DNA of 64,000 nucleotides, from contig NZ_CP007201.1 of assembly GCF_000568815.1 (NCBI RefSeq), positions 2,489,654 to 2,553,653 on the forward strand. The letters are read 5' to 3'. How positions within the stretch are numbered: position 1 is the stretch's first letter; each line of letters starts with the position of its first letter. Shown one piece after another: positions 34,478 through 44,487 of the stretch. Made by a program: the position numbers and the translations under genes. The notes under the pieces are model-generated. The model had not been told where the DNA came from, made no database searches, and saw only the letters and a program-made list of their open reading frames with translations. This stretch comes from Sulfurospirillum multivorans DSM 12446. Its GTDB lineage: Bacteria > Campylobacterota > Campylobacteria > Campylobacterales > Sulfurospirillaceae.

Positions 34478-35362
34478 ATGGAAACACTTGAAGCATTTTA
34501 CAAACGAATCTGTCATCCCTTGCCCGCAAATGTCGAAAAGGAACTAGGTCATTTTAATGTCTTCACAAGACAAGCGTGCATTGACATTCCCTACAGTCGC
34601 AAGAACTACTTTAAAATCACCCTGCTAAAGGGCAAACATAAAGTGCATTACGCCGATAAAACGGTGCAGAGTGAGCATTTTGCGCTGATGTTCTCAGACC
34701 CACTTGTGCCGTACAGTTGGGAATCACTCGATGGCAAGAAAGAGGGCTATTTTTGCATTTTCACCGAAGCGTTTTTCTACAATTATGGCACGATTCGAAG
34801 CTACCCTATCTACAAACCAGAGCATCCTAAACTCTTTTTACTGAGTGAGGAAACAGCACAAAAGGTTGAAGCGCTGTATGAGAAGATGCTCGCAGAAATA
34901 AGCTCAGACTACGCTTACAAAGACGATCTTTTGCGTAACTGGACGTTGGAGCTGATTCATATCGCCCTGAAAATGGAACCTGCCATCATCACAGTGGATG
35001 CACAAAGCGATAAAAAGCGTAAAATCGATTCGCTTTTCAATGAACTCTTGGAGCGCCAATTCCCGATCACTTCGCCGTATGAACGACTCGTCCTTAAAAA
35101 CCCAAGTGATTTTGCCAGACTTTTGAACATTCACCCCAATCATCTCAACCGAACGCTCAAAGAAGTCAGCGAGAAAACAACCACAGAGCGCATTGCGGGA
35201 CGGGTTTTGGAAGAGGCGAAGATTTTACTCAAACACTCTTCGTGGAGCATCAGTGACATCGCCTTCGCCTTAGGCTACGAAGAGTCGGCGCATTTCATCC
35301 ATTTTTTCAAAAAAAAGCTCAATCAAACACCGCAAATCTATCGACAAACCCAAAATGTTTGA
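34478..35362 (+). CDS. AraC-family transcriptional regulator
   Basis: 294 residues. N-terminal cupin-like effector domain (FKITLLKGKHKVHYADKT, HFALMFSDPLVPYSW) and C-terminal double helix-turn-helix (FARLLNIHPNHLNRTLKEVS; WSISDIAFALGYEESAHFIH, then FKKKLNQTPQIYR). It precedes an MFS exporter gene by about 90 bp in the same direction and may regulate it. The frame is open to a TTG at 34454, but the ATG at 34478 gives the usual start; see the leaderless promoter. Confidence 0.88.
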   Translation: METLEAFYKRICHPLPANVEKELGHFNVFTRQACIDIPYSRKNYFKITLLKGKHKVHYADKTVQSEHFALMFSDPLVPYSWESLDGKKEGYFCIFTEAFFYNYGTIRSYPIYKPEHPKLFLLSEETAQKVEALYEKMLAEISSDYAYKDDLLRNWTLELIHIALKMEPAIITVDAQSDKKRKIDSLFNELLERQFPITSPYERLVLKNPSDFARLLNIHPNHLNRTLKEVSEKTTTERIAGRVLEEAKILLKHSSWSISDIAFALGYEESAHFIHFFKKKLNQTPQIYRQTQNV

Positions 35363-35450
35363 TTTGCGCAACCCTTTATTTGAATGAGGTATGAAAGAAA
35401 TTTTCCTTATCCTGTATGATTTCACTAGATTTCAACACGAAGGAAAAATC

Positions 35451-36623
35451 ATGATCTCCGCTAAACAGATCTACGTGATGTCAGCCGTTGCTGGCATTAA
35501 TGTCGCCAATATTTACTACAATCAACCCATTTTAAATATCATCGCCCAAGATTTACATGTAAGCGCTCTTGCAGTGGGAAATCTGCCTACATTTGCGCAA
35601 ATCGGCTACGGCTTAGGGCTCTTTTTCGTAAGCCCTCTTGGCGATAAAATGGATCGAAAAAAGCTTCTGTTGCTCTCTCATTTCTTATTGGGGCTTTCAC
35701 TCATCGGGCTCTCCTTTGTCGAAAACATTTATCTGCTCTACGCCCTTAGCCTTCTTGTTGGTCTTTTTGCCGTCTCTGCGCAAATCGTCATTCCGATGGC
35801 AGCGGCGATGAGTGGCAAAGACAAAGGCAGGGTCGTTGGTTCCATCTTTAGCGGTTTGCTCACAGGCATCTTGCTTGCGCGAACACTCAGCGGCTACATC
35901 ACCGACTGGTTTGGGAACTGGCATGTGGTTTTTGCCTTCTCTGCTGTGCTGGTGTTTGGCTGTATGGTGATGGTGGCTAAAACGCTTCCAAGCATTGAGC
36001 CTAACTTCTCCAAAAGCTACGCATCACTCTTGTACTCTTCGTTGTATCAGCTCAAACGTTTTTCACTTTTACGAAGCAATGCGCTGTTGATTACCGTTTT
36101 ATTTGGTGTCTTTTGCTCTTTTTGGACAACGCTTACGTTTAAACTCTCTCTTGCACCGTTCAATTTTGACAGCGATATCATCGGTCTTTTTGGTGTGCTT
36201 GCCGTTGCAGGTGCTTTGCTAGCACCCTACATTGGTAAAATCGCCGACAAAATAAACCCGACATTTACCAAAATGCTCTCAGTGGGCATGATCGTTCTTA
36301 GCATTCTTCTGATGAAATGGTTTGATACCAGCCTTGCGGCGTTTATCGTCGCAACCTTGCTGCTTGACATCGGCTTTCAAGCCGTGCAGATCAATAACTT
36401 GGCGCAGATTTACACCTTAGATGAGAGTGCCCACAGCCGTATCAATACCGCGTACATGAGCTCCATGTTTCTTGGAGGTGCGCTTGGAACGTTTATCGGG
36501 GTTTATTGTTGGGAGCATGGCGGTTGGGAGCTTGTGACCTTGCAACTCTTGATCTTAAGCGTTGCTTCTTTAGCCATCATTATCTATACGGCTTTGTCTA
36601 AAAAGGTTACGAAAGAAGTGTAA
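35451..36623 (+). CDS. MFS transporter (12 TM, YbcL/YgaY-like drug or metabolite exporter)
   Basis: 390 residues with twelve membrane helices. The N-terminal AGINVANIYYNQPILNIIAQ marks a subgroup of drug/proton antiporters; the MFS loop signature GDKMDRKKLL follows helix 2. The substrate is unknown. An upstream in-frame start at 35391 is less likely: GAAGGAAAAA sits just before ATG 35451. Probably under the AraC-type regulator. A palindrome at 35553 codes DLHVSAL. Confidence 0.87.
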   Translation: MISAKQIYVMSAVAGINVANIYYNQPILNIIAQDLHVSALAVGNLPTFAQIGYGLGLFFVSPLGDKMDRKKLLLLSHFLLGLSLIGLSFVENIYLLYALSLLVGLFAVSAQIVIPMAAAMSGKDKGRVVGSIFSGLLTGILLARTLSGYITDWFGNWHVVFAFSAVLVFGCMVMVAKTLPSIEPNFSKSYASLLYSSLYQLKRFSLLRSNALLITVLFGVFCSFWTTLTFKLSLAPFNFDSDIIGLFGVLAVAGALLAPYIGKIADKINPTFTKMLSVGMIVLSILLMKWFDTSLAAFIVATLLLDIGFQAVQINNLAQIYTLDESAHSRINTAYMSSMFLGGALGTFIGVYCWEHGGWELVTLQLLILSVASLAIIIYTALSKKVTKEV

Positions 36624-36739
36624 TTTCTTTTACATGTAAAGACTCCCACACGTCTGCCACAGATCAGTGCCTAAGCTGTTCTGTGGTATCATCCTCTTTT
36701 GTAACACTCATTACACTTTGAGACTTTAGGAATACTTTG

Positions 36740-38233
36740 ATGTCATATACCTACGAAAAAAGATGGGCAGGTCTTGGCGCACTTTGCGTTGCTATGTCCA
36801 TCATCACGCTGGACAATACCGTCCTTGATGTCGCCCTCCCCTCCATTTCCAATGATTTAAAAGCGAGCATGAGTGAACTTCAATGGATTGTCGATATTTA
36901 CATCCTCTTTTTTGCCTCAATTTTAATTACGATTGGAGCACTTGGCGATCAATTTGGACGAAAGCGGTTTCTCAAAATTGGCATTGTGCTCTTTAGTCTT
37001 GCCTCGTTGGGCGCGGGACTCTCCACTTCAACCATAGAGCTTATCCTCTTTCGTAGCCTGAGCGGTTTTGGCGCGGCGTTTATTATGCCTTCCACGCTCT
37101 CCATCATCACGCATATGTTTACAGACCCCGATGAACGCATGAAAGCCATTGGGCTTTGGTCGATGATCTTTGGACTGAGTCAGGGCTTGGGACCGTTAAT
37201 TGGCGGTTTTATCATCGAATACACCTCGTGGCACTGGGTCTTTTTTATTAACCTGCCCATTGGTGTGATCGCTTTTGTCTATGCGTCGTGGGTACTCCCC
37301 GAATCGCACAACAAAAGCGCTAAAGCAGATCTTGTCGGCATGGTGCTCTGCGTGATCTTTTTATTTGCGCTGACATACGGCATTATCGAAGCAGGAGTCA
37401 AAAGCTGGAGCGATCCAGCGGTTCACATAAGCCTGAGTATTGGGCTGATCGTTTGTGCTCTTTTTATCCTCTTGGAGAGGCGCTGTTCTTACGCGATGAT
37501 TCCTTTTGAGCTTTTTGAAAAACGCACGTTTACGATTCCCTCTTTTGCGATTGCGCTTATTGTCTTTGGGATGGTAGGCTCCATGTTTTTCTTCTCGCAA
37601 CTCTTTCAAACCGTGGAAGGATACAATGCTTTTGAAGCGGGATTATTGCTGATGCCTATGACACTGGGCGTTGCAATTGGCGCTAAATTTTCATCCAATG
37701 GTGTCAAAAGGTATGGCGCACCTTTAATCATTGGTGGAGGCATTATTATCTCTGCCCTTGGGATGGCGATTTTTGTCGTTACGATGGATGTACACATGCC
37801 ACTTTGGTCGATTCTTGTGGGATTTTTAGTTCAGGGGTTGGGTATGGGATTTGCCATGCCGCCTTCGACGGATTCAATTATGGGCTCTATTCCCAAAGCC
37901 AAAGCAGGTGTGGGAAGTGCCTTGAACGATACCACCATTGAGCTTTCCGCCGCGATGAGCATTGCGATCTTAGGCAGTTATGTCAACCGCATTTATCTTT
38001 TACATGTAAAAGAGATCGAGGCAGATCCCACACTTTTAAAAGCGCTTCAAACCTCTATCCAAGCCGCCCATCAGGCGATCACGGCACTTCCCGATGTTTC
38101 GCTGCATGAAAATTTGTTGAACCTTGTGGATCACGCCTTTATTGATGGTATGTATCACACGATGATTTTAGGATGTATTCTCTCGGTGTTGAGTGGGATT
38201 TTAACTCTGTGGCTCTTACCCAAAAACGCGTAA
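36740..38233 (+). CDS. MFS multidrug exporter, DHA2 (14 TM) type
   Basis: 497 residues, EmrB/QacA-like. Motif D1 TLDNTVLDVALPSISNDL in helix 1, motif A GDQFGRKRFL, motif C GLSQGLGPLIGGFI in helix 5: hallmarks of drug/proton antiporters with 14 helices. Substrate unknown. TTAGGA lies before ATG 36740; the TTG at 36737 is ignored. The gene is convergent with the RND efflux operon. A palindrome at 38000 encodes LLHVKEI in the loop before the last helix. Confidence 0.9.
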   Translation: MSYTYEKRWAGLGALCVAMSIITLDNTVLDVALPSISNDLKASMSELQWIVDIYILFFASILITIGALGDQFGRKRFLKIGIVLFSLASLGAGLSTSTIELILFRSLSGFGAAFIMPSTLSIITHMFTDPDERMKAIGLWSMIFGLSQGLGPLIGGFIIEYTSWHWVFFINLPIGVIAFVYASWVLPESHNKSAKADLVGMVLCVIFLFALTYGIIEAGVKSWSDPAVHISLSIGLIVCALFILLERRCSYAMIPFELFEKRTFTIPSFAIALIVFGMVGSMFFFSQLFQTVEGYNAFEAGLLLMPMTLGVAIGAKFSSNGVKRYGAPLIIGGGIIISALGMAIFVVTMDVHMPLWSILVGFLVQGLGMGFAMPPSTDSIMGSIPKAKAGVGSALNDTTIELSAAMSIAILGSYVNRIYLLHVKEIEADPTLLKALQTSIQAAHQAITALPDVSLHENLLNLVDHAFIDGMYHTMILGCILSVLSGILTLWLLPKNA

Positions 38234-38267
38234 GAGCCAGCACGGTTTGCTTTACATGTAAAAAGGA

Positions 38268-39665
38268 TTATTCGCTTTTTTGCGCTAACCCGCCACCTAA
38301 AACTTGGTATAACGTGACACGATTGAGCAGTGCTTCTAAGCGCACGCTGATCAAATTTTGTTCGCCTGCATACATGGAACGTTGCGCTATGAGGGCATTT
38401 AAGAAGGTATCGACCCCATTTTGGTAGCGCGCATCGTAGATTTCATAACTTTTTGTGCTCACGTCCACCAAGGCATTTTGTGCTTGGAGTTGGTCATTCA
38501 TCGTTGCGCGTCTGGCAAGGGCTGAACTCGCCTCTTTAAATGCGGTTTGAATGGCAAGCTCATAACTTGCAACATACACATCGCGGTTGGCTTTGGCATA
38601 ATCCAGCGTTGCGTCACGCTCGCCTGCATCAAAAAGCGGTAAACTTATATTCGGAGCAAACGACCAGATGGTCGATGTTCCGCCATCAAACAACCCTCGA
38701 AGCGCGTTGGAGCCAACGCCTGCAGCTCCCGTTAACGTGATCGAAGGAAAATAGGCCGCGCGCGCTACGCCGATGTTGGCATTGGCGGATTTGAGATTGT
38801 GTTCGGCTTCAAGCACATCGGGGCGGTTGAGTAAGATGTCCGAGAAGAGTCCCGAAGAGACATCGCTCAACCAGACTTCCGCACCGCTTTCAAGTGTTTG
38901 AGGAAGAAGTGCATCCTCCAAAGAAGCTCCAACTAAAAGCTCTAATGCCGCACGATCTTGCGCAACTTTTGACGTGTAATTAGCACTATCGGCTCTGGCT
39001 TGGTGTAGCACACTCTGCGCTTCATAAAGGGCTACCCTAGAGTCAATCCCCCTTTGAAAACGCGCCTCGACAATAGCGAGCGAATGCTTAGCACTCTCTT
39101 CGGTTTTTTGCGCTAAGGCGAGCAAACTTTGGTCGGAGGCAAGGCTAAGCCACGCAGTAGAGACTTCGGCTATAAGGCTGATTTGAACCGCACGCGCCGC
39201 CTCTTCTACGCTTTGAAAACTCTCCCACTGCATAGCGGTTTGCGATTTGATTTTGCCAAAGAAATCAAGCTCATAGCTATTGATTCCCACCGTTGCCGAA
39301 GAGCTTTGCGTGATAGACGTTTGATTGGTCGATGAGTTCACTGCTCGTGCTTTACTGCCTGACGCACTGGCTTCAATGGTGGGAAGCTCACTGCTTTTGG
39401 CAATGCGATATGTCGCACGCGCCGCTTCAATGTTGGCGACAGCTTTGCGCAGATCGCGGCTCTGTTCAAGGCTGAGGGCTACAACGTTTTGCAAACGGGT
39501 ATCGTGAATAAAATCACGCCAAGGAAGGTTTGTTGCGCTCTGATTTTGTCCAACTTCCTGACTTAATGTGGCGGGAATAGGCGCATTAGGACGCACATAA
39601 TCAGGCGCAAGGGAAACGCATCCACTGAGTAAAAATGGTACTAAAACCAAAGAAATGGAACGCAT
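38268..39665 (-). CDS. RND efflux outer-membrane lipoprotein (NodT/OprM-type, TolC family)
   Basis: 465 residues. Lipoprotein signal peptide with lipobox LLSGC, then LAPDYVRPNAPIP, typical of NodT-family channels, two long-helix repeats (ALSLEQSRDLRKAVANIEAA; NRPDVLEAEHNLKSANANIG). It forms the outer-membrane channel of the tripartite pump encoded with the two preceding genes. GGGGAGG lies before the ATG, 2 bp behind the RND stop. Confidence 0.93.
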   Translation of the reverse strand: MRSISLVLVPFLLSGCVSLAPDYVRPNAPIPATLSQEVGQNQSATNLPWRDFIHDTRLQNVVALSLEQSRDLRKAVANIEAARATYRIAKSSELPTIEASASGSKARAVNSSTNQTSITQSSSATVGINSYELDFFGKIKSQTAMQWESFQSVEEAARAVQISLIAEVSTAWLSLASDQSLLALAQKTEESAKHSLAIVEARFQRGIDSRVALYEAQSVLHQARADSANYTSKVAQDRAALELLVGASLEDALLPQTLESGAEVWLSDVSSGLFSDILLNRPDVLEAEHNLKSANANIGVARAAYFPSITLTGAAGVGSNALRGLFDGGTSTIWSFAPNISLPLFDAGERDATLDYAKANRDVYVASYELAIQTAFKEASSALARRATMNDQLQAQNALVDVSTKSYEIYDARYQNGVDTFLNALIAQRSMYAGEQNLISVRLEALLNRVTLYQVLGGGLAQKSE

Positions 39666-39666
39666 C

Positions 39667-42600
39667 TTAAACCTCCCCTACCATGGTTGCATGGCGCTTT
39701 CGTTTGGGGAAAATCCCACGCACCAAGACAAAAAAGAGCGGTACCAAAAAGATCGCCAAGAAGGTCGCACTCAGTGTTCCTCCAACGATTCCTGTACCAA
39801 TGGAGATACGACTGTTCGCCCCTGCACCACTGGAAAGTGCTAGTGGCAGAACGCCTGCAATGAACGCCAGTGAGGTCATTAAGATCGGGCGAAGTCTCAG
39901 TTTTGCCCCCTCAATGGCGGCATCGACAAGCGTGCTTCCACGATTATACGCCGCTTCGACAAACTCAACGATCAAAATCGCATTTTTAGACGAAAGCCCA
40001 ATGGTCGTTAAAAGAGCGACTTGGAAGTAGACATCGTTTTCCAATCCTCGAAGCGAGGCTGCAACCACCGAGCCAAAAATACCCAAAGGAATGACCAAAA
40101 GAACGGAAAAAGGAACCGCCCAGCTCTCATAGAGTGCCGCTAAACATAAAAAGACGACCAAAATAGAGATGGCATACAGTTTCAACGTTTGCCCACTTGA
40201 TAAACGCTCTTGATACGAGAGTCCACTCCATGCAAAGCTTGTACCCGAAGGCAAAGCTTCTTGCAGGGCTTCTATCTTATCCATCGCCACGCCTGAACTA
40301 ATCCCAGAAGCGGCCGATCCTTGGATCTCATACGACGCTAAGCCGTTATAGCGGGTTAAACTCTGCGCACCATAACTCCAACTCGTTGTCGCAAACGACG
40401 CAAACGGCGTCATCACATCACTGTTACTTTTAACATACCACTGATCCAAATCTTCAGGTTTTGAGCGAAAAGGAGCATCGCCTTGGACATACACCTTTTT
40501 AATCCGCCCACGATCGACAAAATCGTTGACGTAGACACCTGCCCACGCGTAATTGAGCGTATCATCCACATCCGATAACGAAAGCCCAAGCGCAACGGCT
40601 TTGGCTTCATCGATGTTTACATGTAATTGCGGCGTATCTTCCATACTGCCCAAACGAACCGCCATAAACGTACTGTCACTTCGTACACTGCTAAGCAAAC
40701 TGTCCCGAAGCGTTTTGAGTTGCTCACGATCGGTATCGGCAAGGGCTTGAAGCTGAAAGTTAAAACCATTGCTATGCCCAAGTCCTTGAATCGCAGGAGG
40801 GTTGAGCGAAAAGATCTGAGCATCGCGCACACGAGAAAGATTCATCGTAGCACGATTTGAAATGATGTCCGATCGATTTTCAACGCCCTTACGCTCATCC
40901 CAATCTTTGAGAGCCACAAACGCCATACCTGCATTTTGTCCGCTTCCGCTAAAACTAAAGCCTGAAATGGTAAAAATGGCTTCGGTATTGTTAGACTCTT
41001 CGTTCAGAAAATAGTGCTCAATCTCGCGAGAAACAGCATTGCTACGTTTAAAAGAAGCCCCTGCTGGCAACGTAAACTGAACCATGCTATCCCCTTGATC
41101 TTCACTGGGTAAAAAGCCTGTCGGCAGACGAAGCATTAAAAAAGCCATGATGGAAGCAATGATCGCATAAACCAGCATCCATCGAAACGGCGTTGCAATG
41201 ACCAAGCCTACACGGCCTTTGTACCGTGCGATTAAGGAGTCAAACGTTTTGTTGAACCAACCAAAAAAGCCATGGCTCTTTATCTCTTCATGCGGTTTGA
41301 GCAATGAAGCGCAGAGTGCTGGTGTTAAGGTCAAAGCCACAATAACGGAAAGAATCATCGACGAAACAATCGTAATGGAAAACTGACGGTAAATAACACC
41401 GGTCGAGCCTGCAAAAAATGCCATCGGCAAGAAAACGGCAGAGAGAACCGTCGCAATCCCCACAAGCGCGCTCGTGATCTCTTTCATCGACTTCTCGGTT
41501 GCTTCCACAGGAGGGAGTTTCTCTTCACGCATAATACGCTCAACGTTCTCAACCACGACAATCGCATCATCCACCAAAAGACCTATGGAGAGCACCATAC
41601 CAAACATGGTAAGGGTATTGATGGAGTAGCCAAACACCTCTAAAACGCCAAAGGTTCCCAAAAGAACAACGGGAACGGCGATGGCAGGAATCAGGGTGGC
41701 TCGCCAATTTTGCAAAAAGACAAACATAACAACAAGAACCAATAAAATGGCTTCAAACAGTGTTTTAACCACCTCTTCAATCGAAATACGAATAAATTTC
41801 GTACTGTCTCTTGGATAAGCAACTTTATACCCGCTCGGAAAGGTGGGTTCCATCTTGGCAATCGCTGCTTTGATGCGACTGGCAGTAGAGAGTGCATTCG
41901 CACCTGGGGCGAGCATCACCGCAAGTCCCGAAGCGGGATGGCCATTGAGCCTTGTTACATTGCTGTAACTCTCACTCCCAAGCTCCACACGTGCCACATC
42001 GCTTAAGCGCACAATCGCGCCACTGCTGTCACTTTTGACGATGATTTTTTCAAACTCTAAAGGTGTTTGTAGTTGGGATTTTGCCGTGACAGTTGCATTG
42101 AGTTGCTGATCACTGGATGCGGGAAGTGCACCGATGCTACCAGCAGAGACTTGCACATTTTGAGCGCTAATGGCGCTGCTAATGTCGGAAGGCATCAAGT
42201 TGTACGAAACCAATTTGGAAGGGTCCAACCAGATGCGCATCGCATACTGACCACCAAAAACTTGCACCGTACCCACACCCTCTAAACGCGCAATGGGGTC
42301 TTGTAAATTGCTAAGCAGGTAATCCGCGACATCCACAGACATTTTGGTATCGGTCACATCATACAAGGAGACAATCATCAAAAAGTAATTTTGCGCTTTA
42401 GTCACGCGCACACCTTCATCTTGAACCGATTTTGGAAGACGCGTGGTGATTTGGGCTACTTTGTTCTGTACTTGAACTTGCGCCGTATCAGCATCGGTTC
42501 CTTTTTGAAAGGTCACATCAATGCTCGCAGACCCTGAAGAACTACTGGTGGAGGAAAAATACAAAAGTCCATCCAACCCCGTAAGCTGTTGCTCAATGAT

Positions 42601-42792
42601 TTGAATGACACTGTTCTCTACCGTTTGAGCAGACGCACCCGTGTAGGTGGCATTGATACGAATCGTAGGCGGTGCAATGTCAGGGTATTGCGCAACAGGA
42701 AGTGAAAAAATGGAGCCAATACCTGCTAGCATAATGACAATGGAGATAACCCATGCAAAAATGGGTCGATGGATAAAAAAGTGTGCGATCAT
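39667..42792 (-). CDS. RND efflux pump inner-membrane transporter (HAE1, AcrB/MexB type)
   Basis: 1041 residues, full length. HAE1 features: FFIHRPIFAWVISIVIMLAG start, GLDGLLYFSS..., DDAIVVVENVERIM in helix 4 with the paired Asp residues of the proton relay, and GLSSKNAILIVEF in helix 10. Twelve helices and two large periplasmic loops. Exports hydrophobic drugs, dyes or solvents by proton motive force. Its start overlaps the adaptor stop as ATGA. A palindrome at 40617 encodes QLHVNIDE. Confidence 0.96.
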   Translation of the reverse strand: MIAHFFIHRPIFAWVISIVIMLAGIGSIFSLPVAQYPDIAPPTIRINATYTGASAQTVENSVIQIIEQQLTGLDGLLYFSSTSSSSGSASIDVTFQKGTDADTAQVQVQNKVAQITTRLPKSVQDEGVRVTKAQNYFLMIVSLYDVTDTKMSVDVADYLLSNLQDPIARLEGVGTVQVFGGQYAMRIWLDPSKLVSYNLMPSDISSAISAQNVQVSAGSIGALPASSDQQLNATVTAKSQLQTPLEFEKIIVKSDSSGAIVRLSDVARVELGSESYSNVTRLNGHPASGLAVMLAPGANALSTASRIKAAIAKMEPTFPSGYKVAYPRDSTKFIRISIEEVVKTLFEAILLVLVVMFVFLQNWRATLIPAIAVPVVLLGTFGVLEVFGYSINTLTMFGMVLSIGLLVDDAIVVVENVERIMREEKLPPVEATEKSMKEITSALVGIATVLSAVFLPMAFFAGSTGVIYRQFSITIVSSMILSVIVALTLTPALCASLLKPHEEIKSHGFFGWFNKTFDSLIARYKGRVGLVIATPFRWMLVYAIIASIMAFLMLRLPTGFLPSEDQGDSMVQFTLPAGASFKRSNAVSREIEHYFLNEESNNTEAIFTISGFSFSGSGQNAGMAFVALKDWDERKGVENRSDIISNRATMNLSRVRDAQIFSLNPPAIQGLGHSNGFNFQLQALADTDREQLKTLRDSLLSSVRSDSTFMAVRLGSMEDTPQLHVNIDEAKAVALGLSLSDVDDTLNYAWAGVYVNDFVDRGRIKKVYVQGDAPFRSKPEDLDQWYVKSNSDVMTPFASFATTSWSYGAQSLTRYNGLASYEIQGSAASGISSGVAMDKIEALQEALPSGTSFAWSGLSYQERLSSGQTLKLYAISILVVFLCLAALYESWAVPFSVLLVIPLGIFGSVVAASLRGLENDVYFQVALLTTIGLSSKNAILIVEFVEAAYNRGSTLVDAAIEGAKLRLRPILMTSLAFIAGVLPLALSSGAGANSRISIGTGIVGGTLSATFLAIFLVPLFFVLVRGIFPKRKRHATMVGEV

Positions 42793-43928
42793 TGCGCTTT
42801 ACCTAATGTTTCAGTGACATCCACGGCTTTGACGCTACTGCCTGCACGAACTTTACTTGATCCTTCGACAATCACCTTATCGCCAACACTGAGTCCACTG
42901 CTGACCAACCACATATCCCCCAATGCACGCTCTGTTTTGACAATGCGTGTTTCAACTTTATTCTCACTCGTAACGATGAATGCGGTTGCGTTGCCTTTGG
43001 GATCGCGTTGAATGCCTTGCTGAGGAACTAAGAGTGCTTTTTCATTGACCGCTTCATCCATAAGCGCTCGAACATACATCCCAGGAAGCAAGATGCCATC
43101 AGGATTAGGGAACGTGGCACGAAGCGTTACTGAACCGGTACTCTCATCAACGGCAATTTCTTGAAACTGAAGCGTTCCCTCATGTGGGTAACGTGAGCCA
43201 TCTTCAAGATTTAATGCTAGCTGTGTGCTCCCTTTTTTAATCCCTTGTTGTGCTAGAAGTGCTCTTAGTTTTAAAAGTTGCGTGCTGGATTGGGTCAGAT
43301 CCACATAGATGGGATCGAGGGTGCGAATCGTAGCAAGCGCTGTGGTTTGGCTTGCACTCACAAGGGCTCCCACACTCACACTTGATGTCCCGATGCGCCC
43401 GCTAATCGGTGCTTTGATTTTGGTGTATTCAAGATTGATCTGCGCACTTTGCAAGGCAGCCTTTTTTTCATCCACACTCGCCACTTCTTGCAAATACGCC
43501 GCTTTGACATCTTCTGCATCTTGTTTGGAGACACCTTCTAATTTGACAAGATCCGCGTAACGTTCACTTTTAAGACGAGAAGACTCTAGCGTTGCTTCGG
43601 CGTTTTTGAGTGCGGCTTTAGCTTCATCAAAAGCGGCTTGGTATAACGCTGGATCGATCTGGTAAAGCACGGCATCTTTTTTCACGATGCTACCCTCTTC
43701 AAAAAAACGCGCTTGAATAATACCACCTACTTGCGGACGAATCTCAGAGATGACCGTCGCTTTGGTACGTCCGGGAAGCTCACGCGAAAGCGTAATGCTT
43801 TGGGAATTTAGGGTATACACACCGACTTCTACTTGCGGTAAAGGAGCTGTTTTTGCCTTATTGTCAGAGCACCCCAACCAAAGCAGGGGAATTAAAATTA
43901 CCAGTGATTTTAACGTATGAAGTATCAT
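42789..43928 (-). CDS. RND efflux periplasmic adaptor (MFP, AcrA/MexA type)
   Basis: 379 residues. Lipoprotein signal with lipobox LLWLGC, then lipoyl/hairpin domains (RELPGRTKATVISEIRPQVG, FEEGSIVKKDAVLYQIDP) and the coiled-coil hairpin (ALKNAEATLESSRLKSER, then a matching strand), beta-barrel and C-terminal VSSGLSVGDKVIVEG. It bridges pump and outer-membrane channel. Starts at ATG 43928, with AAGGAAAA upstream, rather than at 43958. First gene of the three-gene operon; no TetR-type repressor is next to it. Confidence 0.94.
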   Translation of the reverse strand: MILHTLKSLVILIPLLWLGCSDNKAKTAPLPQVEVGVYTLNSQSITLSRELPGRTKATVISEIRPQVGGIIQARFFEEGSIVKKDAVLYQIDPALYQAAFDEAKAALKNAEATLESSRLKSERYADLVKLEGVSKQDAEDVKAAYLQEVASVDEKKAALQSAQINLEYTKIKAPISGRIGTSSVSVGALVSASQTTALATIRTLDPIYVDLTQSSTQLLKLRALLAQQGIKKGSTQLALNLEDGSRYPHEGTLQFQEIAVDESTGSVTLRATFPNPDGILLPGMYVRALMDEAVNEKALLVPQQGIQRDPKGNATAFIVTSENKVETRIVKTERALGDMWLVSSGLSVGDKVIVEGSSKVRAGSSVKAVDVTETLGKAQ

Positions 43929-44042
43929 CCAATTTTCCTTAAAAATAATAAACACCATTTTACTCCTTATATGTTAACCAATTCTTGCGCAAAAGAGTTC
44001 AAAGCGTGCTAAAATAGCGTAGAAAAATTATGAGGAACGTCA

Positions 44043-44471
44043 GTGTTTATAGAATGGAATGAAAAATTTAGCCTGCATCATGCACTTTTAGACAAACAGC
44101 ATCAAGAACTTTTCGATTTGGCAAATGCGGTTCAAGCGCTCGATCCTGATAAAACGGACAAAGCAGAGCTTGGAAAACTGTTTAAAGAGTTTTTTGACTA
44201 CATGGCAAAACATTTTAAAGAAGAAGAGGCGTATATGCAAAGCCTTGAGTACCCGCTGCTTGAAAAACATAAGAAATTTCACGAGAGTATCATCGAGGGG
44301 ATGACCAAAATCCTCAAAGAGAAAAAGGGCATTGAAGATCTTCAAAAAAGTATGAAGATGATCGCTAAAAAATGGCTGGTAGAGCATATTTTAGAAAATG
44401 ATCTTAAAATCGAGAAGTGGCGCAAAAGCATCACCGTAAGCGATGAAGACCTTCACGCACCTCTTGCTTAA
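44043..44471 (+). CDS. Bacteriohemerythrin
   Basis: 142 residues, four-helix di-iron oxygen-binding protein. The iron ligands are visible in order: H in HHALLDKQHQELF, HFKEEEAY (H and E), LEKHKKFHESI, and the C-terminal HILENDLKI with the bridging Asp. Likely stores or senses oxygen in this microaerophile or anaerobe. Starts at GTG with GAGGAAC upstream. Monocistronic. Confidence 0.93.
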   Translation: MFIEWNEKFSLHHALLDKQHQELFDLANAVQALDPDKTDKAELGKLFKEFFDYMAKHFKEEEAYMQSLEYPLLEKHKKFHESIIEGMTKILKEKKGIEDLQKSMKMIAKKWLVEHILENDLKIEKWRKSITVSDEDLHAPLA

Positions 44472-44487
44472 GCTTACATGTAAACCC

